Shown piece by piece: positions 1 to 10,775 of a stretch of DNA of 64,000 bases. Each line of letters opens with the position of its first letter. Position 1 is the stretch's first letter. The notes beneath the pieces were generated by a model, which was given only the letters and a program-made list of their open reading frames with translations, made no database searches and was not told the DNA's origin. A program made the position numbers and the translations under genes. The stretch comes from CAVVIO01 sp963748095. Its GTDB lineage: Bacteria; Bacteroidota; Bacteroidia; Bacteroidales; UBA10428. The stretch covers positions 124,001 to 188,000 of the forward strand of contig CAVVIO010000097.1 in the NCBI GenBank assembly GCA_963748095.1, in the 5' to 3' direction.

Positions 1-316
1 TAGGAAGTTGCCAGTGTATCGGCCCCGGCAAATGCCCGGTCGGTAAGCAGGTAGCCATTATCGGCTCCCCTGTAAAATCCTTCCCTGATAATCTCGGCAG
101 CCCTTCCGGGACCCATTGTCAGCAGGGTCACTGTAGTACCTGGAAATTTATCCTTAAGTCGCAAGGCCTGTTCGAGTGCATTTAAATCTTCAGGATTAAA
201 GATTGCGGCGAGCGCTGCCCTGTTGACAGTACCATCGGCTTTCATCGCATCTTTCCCTACATTACGCGTGTCGGGAACCTGCTTGGCCAGAACAATAATT
301 TTTAAACCCTTCATAG
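1..316 (-). CDS. etfB: Electron transfer flavoprotein beta subunit (3' end missing)
   Basis: Reading down from the ATG at 316 gives about 105 residues beginning MKGLKIIVLAKQVPDT, followed by an acidic-rich segment and the stretch NPEDLNALEQALRLKD. This is the N-terminus of the ETF beta family (usual length about 260 residues), so the gene continues off the left edge. In Bacteroidota EtfA/EtfB form a soluble heterodimer carrying FAD and AMP that passes electrons from acyl-CoA dehydrogenases, sometimes by bifurcation. The partner gene is outside the window. It lies downstream of the rpoC transcription unit and is separated from it by a strong terminator, so it is probably transcribed on its own. 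Family assignment is firm; the physiological partner is unknown. Confidence 0.9.
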
Positions 317-449
317 TTATAACATTTCTACTTTAAAAAAATTGAGTTGACAAATATAAAACAAAATACCATATCGACAAGATAGACGGCTATTTTAGAA
401 ATATTATAAAAAAAGGATTTCTGAAAAATTCGTGGTTAACATTAGAAAA

Positions 450-479
450 AAAGCCCCTTCTTTCGAAGAGGCTTTTTTC
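450..479 (-). terminator. Rho-independent terminator of the rpoBC-DUF3467 unit
   Basis: On the minus strand a 9-bp stem (465-473 with 452-460; one G-T wobble), a 4-base loop and a run of T follow directly after the stop codon at 479. It closes the long minus-strand ribosomal protein and RNA polymerase operon. Confidence 0.85.
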
Positions 480-811
480 TATGCTTGTGCAGTAGGTCCG
501 CCGAAATTCATTGGAATAGGCGAGCCCCCTGAACTGTCCGTGTTTTTAATTGGACCATGAACAGATTCAAATTTTGCAATATTATCCTTTAAAGCTAACA
601 GTAATCTTTTGGCATGTTCCGGAGTAAGTATAATCCGCGATTTCACCTCGGCCTTCGGTATGCCAGGCATTACCCTTACGAAGTCGAGTACAAATTCCGA
701 AGTGGAATGTGTAATTATCGCAAGATTCGAATATGTACCTTGTGCCACATCTTCTTTCAGTTCAATATTGATCTGATTTTGATTTTGATTCTTATTAGCA
801 TTATCATCCAT
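479..811 (-). CDS. DUF3467 family protein
   Basis: A 110-residue protein of the DUF3467 family, which is usual directly behind rpoC in Bacteroidota. It opens with an Asn/Gln-rich tail (NANKNQNQNQINIEL, about residues 4-18), then a compact domain with the segment VLDFVRVMPGIPKAEV and SRIILTPEHAKRLLLALKDNI, and ends in a flexible Gly/Pro tail. No membrane segment or signal peptide. It starts 7 bases after the rpoC stop, so it is co-transcribed with RNA polymerase. No biochemical role is established for the family; a link to transcription is only suggested by the conserved neighbourhood. Confidence 0.85.
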   Translation of the reverse strand: MDDNANKNQNQNQINIELKEDVAQGTYSNLAIITHSTSEFVLDFVRVMPGIPKAEVKSRIILTPEHAKRLLLALKDNIAKFESVHGPIKNTDSSGGSPIPMNFGGPTAQA

Positions 812-818
812 GACAATA

Positions 819-3800
819 TTAGTTTTGTTCGCTTAAAGCGGGTGCGTCTTCTTTTTCACCATCGGTTAATTGTTCGTATTCTTCTTTCGAACCTATTATC
901 ATATTATTATAGGAACGAAGACCCGTACCGGCAGGAATTAAATGACCAACAATCACATTTTCTTTAAGTCCTTCCAGATAGTCAATCTTTCCAAAGATTG
1001 CTGCTTCGTTAAGTACTTTGGTAGTTTCCTGGAATGAAGCTGCCGACATGAAGCTTTGTGTCTGCAAGGCTGCACGGGTAATACCCTGTAATTCCTGGCT
1101 CGATGTTGCCGGAACTGCTTCCCTTGCGGTTATTGGTTTCAAGTCTTTACGCTTAAGCATACTATTTTCATCCCGAAGTTTACGTGCAGTAATGATCTGG
1201 CCGGGTTTGATGTTCTGAGAATCACCGGAATCCTCTATTACTTTCTTTCCGTATATCCAATCGTTCTCGTCCATGAAATCCCATTTATCCACAATCTGTT
1301 TTTCCAGGAACTTTGTGTCACCCGGATCAACAATCTCAACTTTCCGCATCATCTGCCTTACAATCACTTCAAAGTGCTTGTCATTAATTTTCACACCCTG
1401 AAGCCTGTATACTTCCTGTACTTCATTTACAATATATTCCTGAACTTTTGTCGGTCCTTTAATTGCCAGGATATCTGACGGAGTAATCGCCCCGTCGGAA
1501 AGCGGAACGCCAGCTTTCACGTAATCATTTTCCTGTACCAGAATTTGTTTCGACAATGGTACCATGTATTTCTTAACCTGTCCGGATTTCGATGTAATTA
1601 TAATCTCACGGTTTCCACGCTTAACTTTACCAAAGGCAACTTCTCCGTCGATTTCGGAAACAACAGCCGGATTCGAAGGATTCCTTGCTTCGAATAATTC
1701 GGTTACTCGCGGCAGACCACCGGTGATATCACCTGATTTACCAATAGCTCTTGGAATTTTCACAAGAATATCGCCGGATTTCACCATATCATCTTCATTA
1801 ACTGCAATGTGTGCTCCAACCGGAAGGTTGTATGATTTCAGCACATCACTTTTGGGAGATAATATCCGTATCCCGGGGTTCTTTGTTTTATCCCTGGTTT
1901 CAATAATTACTTTTTCTTTAAATCCGGTTTGTTCATCCGATTCTTCCTTGAAAGTAATACCATCAATAAGATGTTCGAATGAAATTTTACCACCGGTTTC
2001 AGAAATAATCACGGCATTGTAAGGATCCCATTCACATATCAGTTTTCCTTTACTGATATCTTCGCCGTTTTTAACATACAATCTTGCTCCATAAGGAACA
2101 TTGTGTGTTGAAAGTGCTATACCTGTTTTTTTATCGACAATTCTTAATTCAGCCAGACGGCCAATTACGATATCCACTTTCGATTTGTCAGGTTCAACTT
2201 TTTCAACGGTTCTCAACTCTTCTATTTCTACACGACCGTCATATTTGGTAGTAATATTCGATTCGGAGGTGATGTTTGAAGCGGTACCACCCACGTGGAA
2301 AGTACGCAATGTAAGCTGTGTTCCCGGTTCACCAATCGACTGTGCAGCAATAACACCTACAGCCTCGCCAATCTGAACCATTCGTCCTGTTGCCAGGTTT
2401 CTTCCGTAACATTTGGCACATACTCCTTTTTTCGATTCACAGGTCAGCACTGAACGTATTTCTACCTGTTCAATGGGTGAATTTTCAATCTCTCTGGCAA
2501 TTTCTTCCGTAATTTCCTCACCGGAAGCAACGATCAGATTCACCGGTCAGCGGATGATAAACATCGTGTACTGACTGTACGTCCAAGGATTCTTTCATAC
2601 AATGATTCAACAACTTCTTCATTGTTTTTAATAGCTGTTGCTATCAGGCCCCGTAATGTACCGCAGTCATCTTCGGAAATAATCACATCCTGGGAAACAT
2701 CAACCAGACGACGGGTAAGATAACCAGCATCGGCAGTTTTAAGGCCGTATCGGCCAAACCTTTCCGGGCACCGTGAGTTGAAATAAAATATTCCAGAACG
2801 GACAAACCTTCTTTAAAGTTCGACAAAATCGGGTTTTCAATAATCTCTGATCCTGTTGCACCGGATTTCTGTGGTTTTGCCATCAATCCCCTCATACCGC
2901 AAAGCTGCCGGATCTGTTCTTTCGAACCACGGGCTCCGGAATCAAGCATCATGTAAACCGGGTTGAAACCCTGATTATCGGATGACTAACTGGTTTCATC
3001 AATGTTTGTGTAAGCCTTGCATTGGTATGTGTCCAAATATCGATAATCTGATTGTATCTTTCATTATTGGTTATAAAACCCATATTATAATTGTTCAGCA
3101 CTTCATCTACCTGCTGGTAACCCTCATCTACCAAAATTTTCTTTTCGGGCGGAACAATAACATCATCCAGATTAAATGACAGACCACCCCTGAAGGCCAT
3201 CTGATAACCCAGGCTCTTTATATCATCCAGAAAATCAGCTGTCTGTGCCGTACCAGTTTTCTTTAATACGTAGGTGATAATATCACGAAGTGACTTTTTG
3301 GTCAGAATTTCGTTGATATAACCAACTTCTCTGGGTACAACCTCATTGAACAATACCCTTCCTACTGTGGTTTCGATCATTCTTCTTACTGGTTCCCCTT
3401 TTCTCCATATCATCCACCTTTACCTGGATAATTGCATGAAGATCTATTTTACCTTCATTATAGGCAATATTCACTTCTTCTGGCGAATAGAACTTTAATC
3501 CCTCACCTCTTACCGGGAACTCAGGTGTGCTTTTTCTTGCTTTTGTAATATAATAAAGACCCAAAACCATATCCTGAGAAGGCACACTAATAGGTGCCCC
3601 GTTAGCCGGATTAAGTATATTGTGTGAAGCCAGCATTAATATTTGTGCTTCAAGAATAGCCGCATTACCCAAAGGTAAATGAACAGCCATCTGGTCACCG
3701 TCGAAGTCGGCATTAAATGCTGTACAAACCAGCGGGTGCAACTGAATAGCCTTACCCTCGATCAGCTTGGGCTGAAAAGACTGAATTCCTAAACGGTGCA

Positions 3801-5121
3801 GCGTGGGAGCTCGGTTTAATAATACCGGATGTCCCTTCAGTACATTTTCAAGAATATCCCATACAACCGGATCTTTACGGTCGACAATTTTCTTGGCCGA
3901 TTTAACGGTTTTTACAATTCCTCTTTCTATCAGTTTACGGATAATAAAAGGTTTGTACAATTCGGCAGCCATATCTTTTGGCAATCCGCATTCGTGCAAT
4001 TTCAACTCCGGTCCGACAACAATTACCGAACGTGCTGAATAGTCAACCCTTTTCCCCAACAGATTTTGACGGAAACGGCCTTGTTTCCCTTTTAAACTGT
4101 CGCTAAGAGATTTCAACGGACGATTAGCATCTGTTTTAACAGCATTTGCTTTCCTTGAATTATCAAATAATGAATCGACAGCTTCCTGAAGCATTCTTTT
4201 TTCATTTCTTAAAATTACCTCAGGGGCCTTGATCTCTATCAGTCTTTTCAACCGGTTATTTCTGATAATTACACGGCGGTATAGATCATTCAGATCAGAA
4301 GTTGCAAACCTGCCTCCATCTAATGGAACCAGTGGCCGCAACTCTGGTGGAATTACAGGTACTACTTTAACGATCATCCATTCGGGTCTGTTCACACCTT
4401 TAGATGCCCTGAATGCTTCTACAACCTGTAACCGTTTAAGAGCTTCATTTTTCCTCTGCTGCGATGTTTCCGTATTGGCTTTATGCCTTAAGGAATAGGA
4501 CAAATCATCCAGAACAAGTCGTTCAAGCAGTCTGTAAAGTGCCACAGCACCCATATCAGCAATAAACTTATCAGGATCCTTATCATCAAGGTACTGATTT
4601 TCTTTCGGAAGTGAATCCAATATATCCAGATATTCCTCCTCGGTAAGAAAATCAAGGTAATTGATCCCGTCGGCAGCTTTTACTCCCGGGTTAATAACCA
4701 CATACCTTTCGTAGTAAATGATAGAATCTAGTTTCTTGGTGGGCAAGCCCAGCAAATATCCTATTTTATTGGGAAGCGACTTAAAATACCAAATGTGGGC
4801 TACAGGCACCACCAGGGAAATGTGTCCCATTCTTTCCCGCCTGACCTTTTTCTCGGTAACTTCCACACCACACCGATCACATACAATCCCTTTGTATCTT
4901 ATTCTTTTATATTTACCGCAATGGCACTCATAGTCTTTTACCGGACCGAATATACGCTCACAAAACAGTCCGTCGCGTTCAGGCTTATAAGTACGATAAT
5001 TAATAGTTTCCGGCTTTAACACCTCTCCACTTGATCTTTCCAGAATTTCTTCAGGTGATGCCAGACCAATTGCAATTTTTGTGAAATTACTTTTTATTTT
5101 TGTATCTCTTCTGAATGACAT
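819..5121 (-). CDS. rpoC: DNA-directed RNA polymerase beta' subunit, interrupted by five apparent 1-base frameshifts
   Basis: The span would encode about 1433 residues, normal for Bacteroidota beta'. The N-terminal part (5121 to about 3400) carries the zinc ribbon CHCGKYKRIRYKGIVCDRCG and the active-site NADFDGDQMAVH with N at residue 470. The C-terminal part (to 819) carries the second zinc site beginning CESKKGVCAKCYGRN and the trigger-loop/bridge region. Between 3402 and 2537 the reading frame changes five times: an extra base in CCCCTTTT (3395-3402), a missing base near 2979-2985, a missing base in TTTT (2737-2740), an extra base near 2569-2575 and an extra base at 2538. Correcting all five gives continuous family-like sequence such as [20 protein letters not shown]. 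Because the gene is essential, these are read as sequence errors, not as a split gene. Starts 61 bases after rpoB. Confidence 0.9.
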
Positions 5122-5182
5122 ATGCAGAATATTAAATTTTTTCTAAAACTCTTACCAAATTCACCGGTCATTTTTAACCGGT

Positions 5183-8100
5183 TTAAATCAGATTTACACT
5201 CAATCCAAGCCCTCTTAATTCATGCAGCAATACATTGAGTGATTCGGGAATACCCGGATTAGGCATAGGTTCTCCTTTTACAATCGATTCATAGGCTTTT
5301 GCCCTTCCGATAACATCGTCGGACTTAACCGTCAGAATTTCCTGTAAAATATTAGAAGCACCAAATGCTTCGAGTGCCCATACTTCCATCTCACCAAAAC
5401 GCTGACCACCGAATTGTGCTTTACCGCCCAGTGGTTGTTGGGTAATTAAGGAGTATGGTCCGATTGAACGGGCATGCATCTTGTCATCAACCATGTGACC
5501 CAGCTTCAGCATGTAAATAATACCTACTGTTGCAGGCTGATCGAATCTTTGACCGGTACCACCATCATACAGATAAGTTTTCCCGTATTTTGGTATTCCG
5601 GCTTTTTCGGTGTATTCATTAATCTGGTCGATGGTAGCTCCGTCAAAAATCGGGGTTGCGAATTTCACGCCCAACTCTTTTCCGGCCCATCCCAGAACAG
5701 TTTCGTATATCTGTCCCAGGTTCATACGTGAAGGTACACCCAGCGGATTAAGAACAATATCAACAGGTGTTCCGTCTTCCAGGAATGGCATATCTTCAAA
5801 CCGTACTATTTTAGCAACAATACCTTTATTACCATGTCGTCCGGCCATTTTATCCCCCACTTTAACCTTTCTCTTCTGGGCAATATATACTTTAGCCAAC
5901 TGTATAATCCCTGCCGGCAGTTCGTCGCCTATGGTAATGTTGTACTTTTTCCGTTTATAAATACCATCCAGTTCTTTGTATTTTATCAGATAGTTATTTA
6001 TTAAGGTATGAATTGTTTCGTTTTTATCCTTGTCGGTTGTCCACCTGTGGGGATTGATATTTGTGTAATCAAGATCCTGAAGCATACGTTGCGTAAATTT
6101 CACTCCTTTCGCAATCACATCTACATTCAGGTAATCTTTTACTCCCTGCGAGGTCTTACCATTTATCAGGATAAAAAGTTTATCTATCAGCTTCGCTTTT
6201 AATTCAACTGTATTTCTTTCGAATTCTTCTTCTATTTTATCTAAGATCGGCTTGGTAGCTGTTTTTATCTTTTTGTCTTTGATCGTACGTGAAAACAACT
6301 TTTTGTCGATAACCACACCGTACAGTGAGGGAGAAGCTTTTAATGAAGCATCCTTAACATCCCCCGCTTTATCACCGAAAATTGCACGAAGCAATTTTTC
6401 TTCCGGAGATGGGTCCGATTCACCTTTCGGAGTGATCTTCCCAATCAGAATATCACCCGGGTTAACACTGGCACCAATACGGATCAATCCGTGCTCATCA
6501 AGATTTTTGGTAGCCTCTTCACTTACATTGGGTATATCAGCAGTTAATTCTTCCAAACCACGTTTAGTATCGCGTACTTCAAGCAGGTATTCGTCGATAT
6601 GAATAGATGTAAACACATCTTCGCGAACTACCCGTTCTGAAATAACTATAGCATCCTCAAAATTATATCCTTTCCATGGCATAAATGCCACCATCAGATT
6701 ACGTCCAAGTGCCAGTTCGGCATTCTCTGTGGCATAACCTTCCGTAAGGATCTGACCTTTGTTTACCTTTTCACCTTTGCGTACAATAGGCTTGAGGTTA
6801 ATACAAGTATTCTGATTGGTCTTACGATATTTCGGAAGTCTGTACCGTTTGGTTTCACCATCGAAACTTACAAATTTTTCATCTTCGGTAAGTGCATAAC
6901 GAACAACAATCTCATTGGAATCAACGTATTCAATTACACCATCACTTTCGGCCATCACCAGCAAACGGGAATCGCGGACAACATTACCTTCAATCCCGGT
7001 ACCTACTATTGGTGATTCGGGATTAATAAGAGGTACAGCCTGCCGCATCATATTCGATCCCATCAGGGCGCGGTTAGCATCGTCGTGTTCCAGAAATGGT
7101 ATCAGCGATGCTGCTATGGAAGCAATCTGGTTTGGAGCAACGTCCATCATATCGATATCATTGGCATCCGATAGAGGAAAATCACCGTTAAACCGTGCTT
7201 TTACCTTCTGATTCACAAATTCACCATTTTCATTCAGCGGAGCATTTGCCTGTGCAATTACTTTCGATTCTTCTTCTTCTGCACTCAACAAAATAATTCC
7301 TTCAGGGCTCAGATCCACCTTTCCTTCAGTTACCTTGCGATAAGGTGTTTCGATAAAACCCAGGTCGTTGATCTTTGCATAAACACATAAGGAGGAAATA
7401 AGACCGATATTCGGACCTTCCGGTGTTTCTATCGGACATAATCTTCCGTAATGCGTATAGTGTACGTCACGAACTTCAAAACCGGCTCTTTCCCTTGACA
7501 AACCACCAGGCCCCAATGCAGACATCCTTCTTTTATGGGTCATCTCCGCAAGTGGATTGGTCTGATCCATAAATTGTGATAACTGGTTGGTACCGAAGAA
7601 TGAGTTAATGACCGAAGAAAGTGTTTTGGAATTTATCAGATCGATGGGTGTAAACACTTCATTGTCGCGTACATTCATTCTTTCACGAATAGTACGGGCC
7701 ATACGTGCCAGACCTACACCAAACTGATTGTATAATTGTTCACCAACTGTTCGTACCCTTCTGTTACTCAAATGATCGATATCATCCACATCGGTTTTAG
7801 AATTGATAAGCTCGATCAGGTATTTGATGATCTCAATAATATCTTCACGGGTTAATACCTTTACATCCATTTCGGTATTAAGACCCAGTTTTTTGTTAAT
7901 CCTGTATCTTCCTACTTCACCAAGGTCGTAGCGTTTATCAGAGAAGAATAATTTCTCGATCACATCTCTGGCCGTTGCTTCGTCGGGTGGTTCCGAGTTT
8001 CTTAACTGTCGGTAAATATGAAGTACCGCTTCTTTTTCGGAGTTACACGGATCTTTATGTAATGTATTATATATTATCTCGAAATCGGTAAGGTTCTGAT

Positions 8101-8992
8101 TCTCCTTATGCAACAAAATTGCTTTGACACCTGAATCGATGATTGCATCCACGTGATCATTTTCAAGAACTGTTTCCCGGTCGATAATAACTTCATTTCT
8201 TTCAATGGATACAACTTCTCCTGTATCTTCATCCACAAAGTCTTCTACCCAGGATTTCAGAACTCTGGCGGCAAGTTTTCTGCCAACCAGCTTTTTCAGG
8301 GCTGTTTTCGAAACTTTAATTTCATCAGCCAGTCCGAAAATTTCAAGGATATCTTTATCGCTTTCGTATCCGATAGCCCTTAATAATGTTGTTACGGGCA
8401 ATTTTTTCTTGCGATCGATATACGCGTACATCACGTTATTAATATCGGTGGCAAACTCTATCCAGGATCCCTTGAAAGGGATGATTCTTGCAGAATAAAG
8501 CTTGGTTCCGTTAGCGTGCAGGCTCTGACCAAAGAATACACCTGGTGAGCGATGCAACTGGGATACTACTACCCGTTCGGCACCATTAATAACGAACAAT
8601 CCGCGTTCGGTCATATAGGGCACTGTACCCAAATATACATCCTGGATCACGGTATCGAAATCCTCGTGCTCAGGGTCGGTACAGTATAGTTTCAATTTGG
8701 CTTTCAACGGCACACTATAGGTAAGTCCGCGTTCAATACATTCTTCTATTGAGTACCTGGGTGGATCGATGAAATAGTCGATGAACTCAAGTACAAAATT
8801 ATTACGTGTGTCGGATATGGGAAAGTTTTCGTTGAAAACCTGGTATAATCCTTCTTTTCTTCTGTTTTCGGGTGTCGAATCCAGTTGAAAAAAATCTATA
8901 AAGGATTTTAACTGTATTTCCAAAAAATCAGGATATGACAACTGATTTTTAGAGGACGAAAAATTAATTCTAGTTTTATTGCTAACAGACAT
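5183..8992 (-). CDS. rpoB: DNA-directed RNA polymerase beta subunit
   Basis: A full-length 1269-residue beta subunit, the usual size in Bacteroidota. The rifampicin-binding region reads SQFMDQTNPLAEMTHKRR followed by MSALGPGGLSRERAGF, with the Gln, Asp, His, Arg and Ser positions that are mutated in resistant strains all in the wild-type state. The C-terminal part shows GDKMAGRHGNKG and GGKAQFGGQRFGEMEVWALE, the conserved clamp and switch motifs. ATG at 8992 is the first in frame and gives the expected N-terminus. It follows rplL after 113 bases that contain a hairpin, and precedes rpoC. The reading frame is intact, unlike rpoC. Confidence 0.98.
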   Translation of the reverse strand: MSVSNKTRINFSSSKNQLSYPDFLEIQLKSFIDFFQLDSTPENRRKEGLYQVFNENFPISDTRNNFVLEFIDYFIDPPRYSIEECIERGLTYSVPLKAKLKLYCTDPEHEDFDTVIQDVYLGTVPYMTERGLFVINGAERVVVSQLHRSPGVFFGQSLHANGTKLYSARIIPFKGSWIEFATDINNVMYAYIDRKKKLPVTTLLRAIGYESDKDILEIFGLADEIKVSKTALKKLVGRKLAARVLKSWVEDFVDEDTGEVVSIERNEVIIDRETVLENDHVDAIIDSGVKAILLHKENQNLTDFEIIYNTLHKDPCNSEKEAVLHIYRQLRNSEPPDEATARDVIEKLFFSDKRYDLGEVGRYRINKKLGLNTEMDVKVLTREDIIEIIKYLIELINSKTDVDDIDHLSNRRVRTVGEQLYNQFGVGLARMARTIRERMNVRDNEVFTPIDLINSKTLSSVINSFFGTNQLSQFMDQTNPLAEMTHKRRMSALGPGGLSRERAGFEVRDVHYTHYGRLCPIETPEGPNIGLISSLCVYAKINDLGFIETPYRKVTEGKVDLSPEGIILLSAEEEESKVIAQANAPLNENGEFVNQKVKARFNGDFPLSDANDIDMMDVAPNQIASIAASLIPFLEHDDANRALMGSNMMRQAVPLINPESPIVGTGIEGNVVRDSRLLVMAESDGVIEYVDSNEIVVRYALTEDEKFVSFDGETKRYRLPKYRKTNQNTCINLKPIVRKGEKVNKGQILTEGYATENAELALGRNLMVAFMPWKGYNFEDAIVISERVVREDVFTSIHIDEYLLEVRDTKRGLEELTADIPNVSEEATKNLDEHGLIRIGASVNPGDILIGKITPKGESDPSPEEKLLRAIFGDKAGDVKDASLKASPSLYGVVIDKKLFSRTIKDKKIKTATKPILDKIEEEFERNTVELKAKLIDKLFILINGKTSQGVKDYLNVDVIAKGVKFTQRMLQDLDYTNINPHRWTTDKDKNETIHTLINNYLIKYKELDGIYKRKKYNITIGDELPAGIIQLAKVYIAQKRKVKVGDKMAGRHGNKGIVAKIVRFEDMPFLEDGTPVDIVLNPLGVPSRMNLGQIYETVLGWAGKELGVKFATPIFDGATIDQINEYTEKAGIPKYGKTYLYDGGTGQRFDQPATVGIIYMLKLGHMVDDKMHARSIGPYSLITQQPLGGKAQFGGQRFGEMEVWALEAFGASNILQEILTVKSDDVIGRAKAYESIVKGEPMPNPGIPESLNVLLHELRGLGLSVNLI

Positions 8993-9032
8993 TATATATA
9001 AAATTTGTTGAACTTAATTTATTACAAACGAC

Positions 9033-9076
9033 AAAAAGGCCTAATCCCTTTTCCTTAGTTTTTAAGGAAGGGATTA
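9033..9076 (-). promoter_or_regulatory. Intercistronic hairpin between rplL and rpoB
   Basis: On the minus strand 9063-9076 pairs with 9042-9057 (about 13 bp, small asymmetry) around a 6-base loop, followed by GGCC and five T. It has the form of a weak terminator. A partial terminator or processing site between rplL and rpoB is well known in E. coli, where it lowers polymerase subunit synthesis relative to L7/L12; the same role is inferred here. Confidence 0.55.
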
Positions 9077-9105
9077 AACCTACATGCTATATATATAAGG
9101 CTATT

Positions 9106-9480
9106 TTATTTAAGTTCAACTTCTGCTCCTGCCTCTTCTAATTGTGCTTTTAATGACTCAGCTTCATCCTTAGTAACACCTTCTTTTATTGGGGCCGGTG
9201 CAGAATCAACTACCGCTTTAGCCTCTTTCAAACCTAAACCTGTCAGTTCTTTCACAAGTTTTACAATTTGTAATTTAGCCTGACCTGCTGCTTTAAGAAT
9301 TACATCGAATTCGGTTTGTTCTGCAACTTCGGCTTCGCCGCCTGCAACAGGACCCGCAGCAGCAACTGCTGCTACAGCCGGTTCAATACCATATTCTTCT
9401 TTTAATATTTCAGCAAGTTCATTTACTTCTTTAACAGTTAAGTTCACTAATTGTTCTGCAAACGCTTTTAAATCTGCCAT
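9106..9480 (-). CDS. rplL: 50S ribosomal protein bL12 (L7/L12)
   Basis: A 124-residue acidic protein with the standard two-part build: helical N-terminal dimerisation domain (MADLKAFAEQLVNLTVKEVNELAEIL), an Ala/Gly-rich hinge around residues 35-52, and the C-terminal factor-binding domain with EFDVILKAAG, KLQIVKLVKELTGLGLKEAK and VDSAPAPIKEGV. It forms the flexible stalk that recruits translation GTPases. It follows rplJ after 28 bases and is translated from the same message; a hairpin downstream separates it from rpoB. Confidence 0.97.
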   Translation of the reverse strand: MADLKAFAEQLVNLTVKEVNELAEILKEEYGIEPAVAAVAAAGPVAGGEAEVAEQTEFDVILKAAGQAKLQIVKLVKELTGLGLKEAKAVVDSAPAPIKEGVTKDEAESLKAQLEEAGAEVELK

Positions 9481-9508
9481 TTTTTTAAAAATTTATATAA
9501 TTAATACT

Positions 9509-10027
9509 TTACTCCTTTTCTGATAATGTTTTAATAATACCAGCCAATTTGTTTCCGCCTGACTGTAAAGCAGAAAGAACATTTTTTGCCGGCGACTGCA
9601 ACAGCATAATGATATCGCCAATGAGTTCTTCCTTAGACTTGATATTGGCAAGTGCCTCCAACTGGTTGTCGCCTATATACACTGATTCTTCAACAAAAGC
9701 AGCTTTCAATACGGGCTTCTCATGTTTTTTGCGAAACTCTTTAATGAGTTTGGCCGGTAAATTCCCGGTCGCGCTAAACATAATAGAAGTAGCGTTTTCC
9801 AGAACTCCATATAATTCCTGAAAATCACCGTCGATTTGCTCAAAAGCTTTTCTGAGCAGTGTATTCTTAACAACAATCAGTTTAATATCTTTTTCAAAAC
9901 ATTTTCTCCTTAATATTGAAGTATCTTCTGCATTCAACTCAGAGATATCGGCAAGGTAAAAATGATTCGATTCGCTAATTTTTTGAGCCAGGTCGCTAAT
10001 AATTTGATTCTTTTCTTCCCTTTTCAT
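9509..10027 (-). CDS. rplJ: 50S ribosomal protein uL10
   Basis: A 172-residue L10, normal length. It opens MKREEKNQIISDLAQKISES, followed by the RNA-binding domain with ELNAEDTSILRRKC and VVKNTLLRKAFEQ, and ends with the helix that carries L7/L12 dimers. L10 anchors the stalk to 23S rRNA. Encoded between rplA and rplL in the usual order. Autoregulation of rplJL by L10 binding to its leader is known in other bacteria; no obvious L10 leader structure could be picked out in the 32 bases upstream here. Confidence 0.96.
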   Translation of the reverse strand: MKREEKNQIISDLAQKISESNHFYLADISELNAEDTSILRRKCFEKDIKLIVVKNTLLRKAFEQIDGDFQELYGVLENATSIMFSATGNLPAKLIKEFRKKHEKPVLKAAFVEESVYIGDNQLEALANIKSKEELIGDIIMLLQSPAKNVLSALQSGGNKLAGIIKTLSEKE

Positions 10028-10059
10028 AATAAATTTTTGGGTTTTTACATTGATAACGA

Positions 10060-10752
10060 TTACTCAACAGCTTTCGTGTCGACCTTAATACCAGGACTCA
10101 TTGTACTGGAGAGATAAATACTTTTAATATATGTACCTTTTGCTGCAGTTGGTTTCATTTTGACGATAGTCTGTACAAATTCCTTTGCATTTTCAGCAAT
10201 TTTTACAGCATCAAAAGAGACTTTTCCTACAGAAGTATGTACAATACCGTATTTATCCACCTTAAAATCGATCTTACCCTGTTTTACATCACTCACGGCT
10301 TTTCCAACTTCCATGGTAACAGTACCACTTTTCGGATTAGGCATTAATCCCCGTGGTCCCAGGATACGACCCAGCTTTCCGATCTTAGCCATCACAGAAG
10401 GCATGGTAATGATTACGTCGACATCTGTCCAGCCTCCCTGAATTTTATCAATAAAATCATCGAGACCAACAAAGTCGGCACCAGCAGCTTTTGCTTCTTC
10501 TTCCTTATCAGGAGTACACAGCACAAGCACTTTTATTTCCTTACCAGTGCCATGGGGTAATGTTACAACCCCGCGTACCATCTGGTTAGCTTTTCGCGGA
10601 TCAACACCCAGACGAATATCAATATCAACGGAGGCATCGAACTTAGAAGTAGTAACTTCTTTTACAAGCTGTGCGGCCTCTGATAAAGAATATTGTTTAC
10701 CAGGCTCAATCTTCTCTAAAACTAATTTTCTATTTTTTGATAATTTCACCAT
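10060..10752 (-). CDS. rplA: 50S ribosomal protein uL1
   Basis: A 230-residue L1 of standard size. Recognisable motifs are YSLSEAAQLVKEVTTSKFDASVDIDIRLGVDPRK (its first half), VRGVVTLPHGTGK, and the C-terminal GRILGPRGLMPNPKSGTV. L1 binds 23S rRNA at the mobile L1 stalk near the E site and can repress its own operon. It starts 23 bases after rplK and is followed by rplJ, the canonical order. Confidence 0.97.
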   Translation of the reverse strand: MVKLSKNRKLVLEKIEPGKQYSLSEAAQLVKEVTTSKFDASVDIDIRLGVDPRKANQMVRGVVTLPHGTGKEIKVLVLCTPDKEEEAKAAGADFVGLDDFIDKIQGGWTDVDVIITMPSVMAKIGKLGRILGPRGLMPNPKSGTVTMEVGKAVSDVKQGKIDFKVDKYGIVHTSVGKVSFDAVKIAENAKEFVQTIVKMKPTAAKGTYIKSIYLSSTMSPGIKVDTKAVE

Positions 10753-10775
10753 TTTAATAAGAAGTATTAATTTAT

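Noticed and set aside
819..5121. rpoC as several separate genes or with inteins
   Set aside because: The pieces are adjacent parts of one beta' sequence with single-base frame changes and no inserted splicing domain.
5163..5182. Two ACCGGT palindromes 8 bases apart between rpoB and rpoC
   Set aside because: A 6-bp stem without a T-run is too weak to call regulatory.
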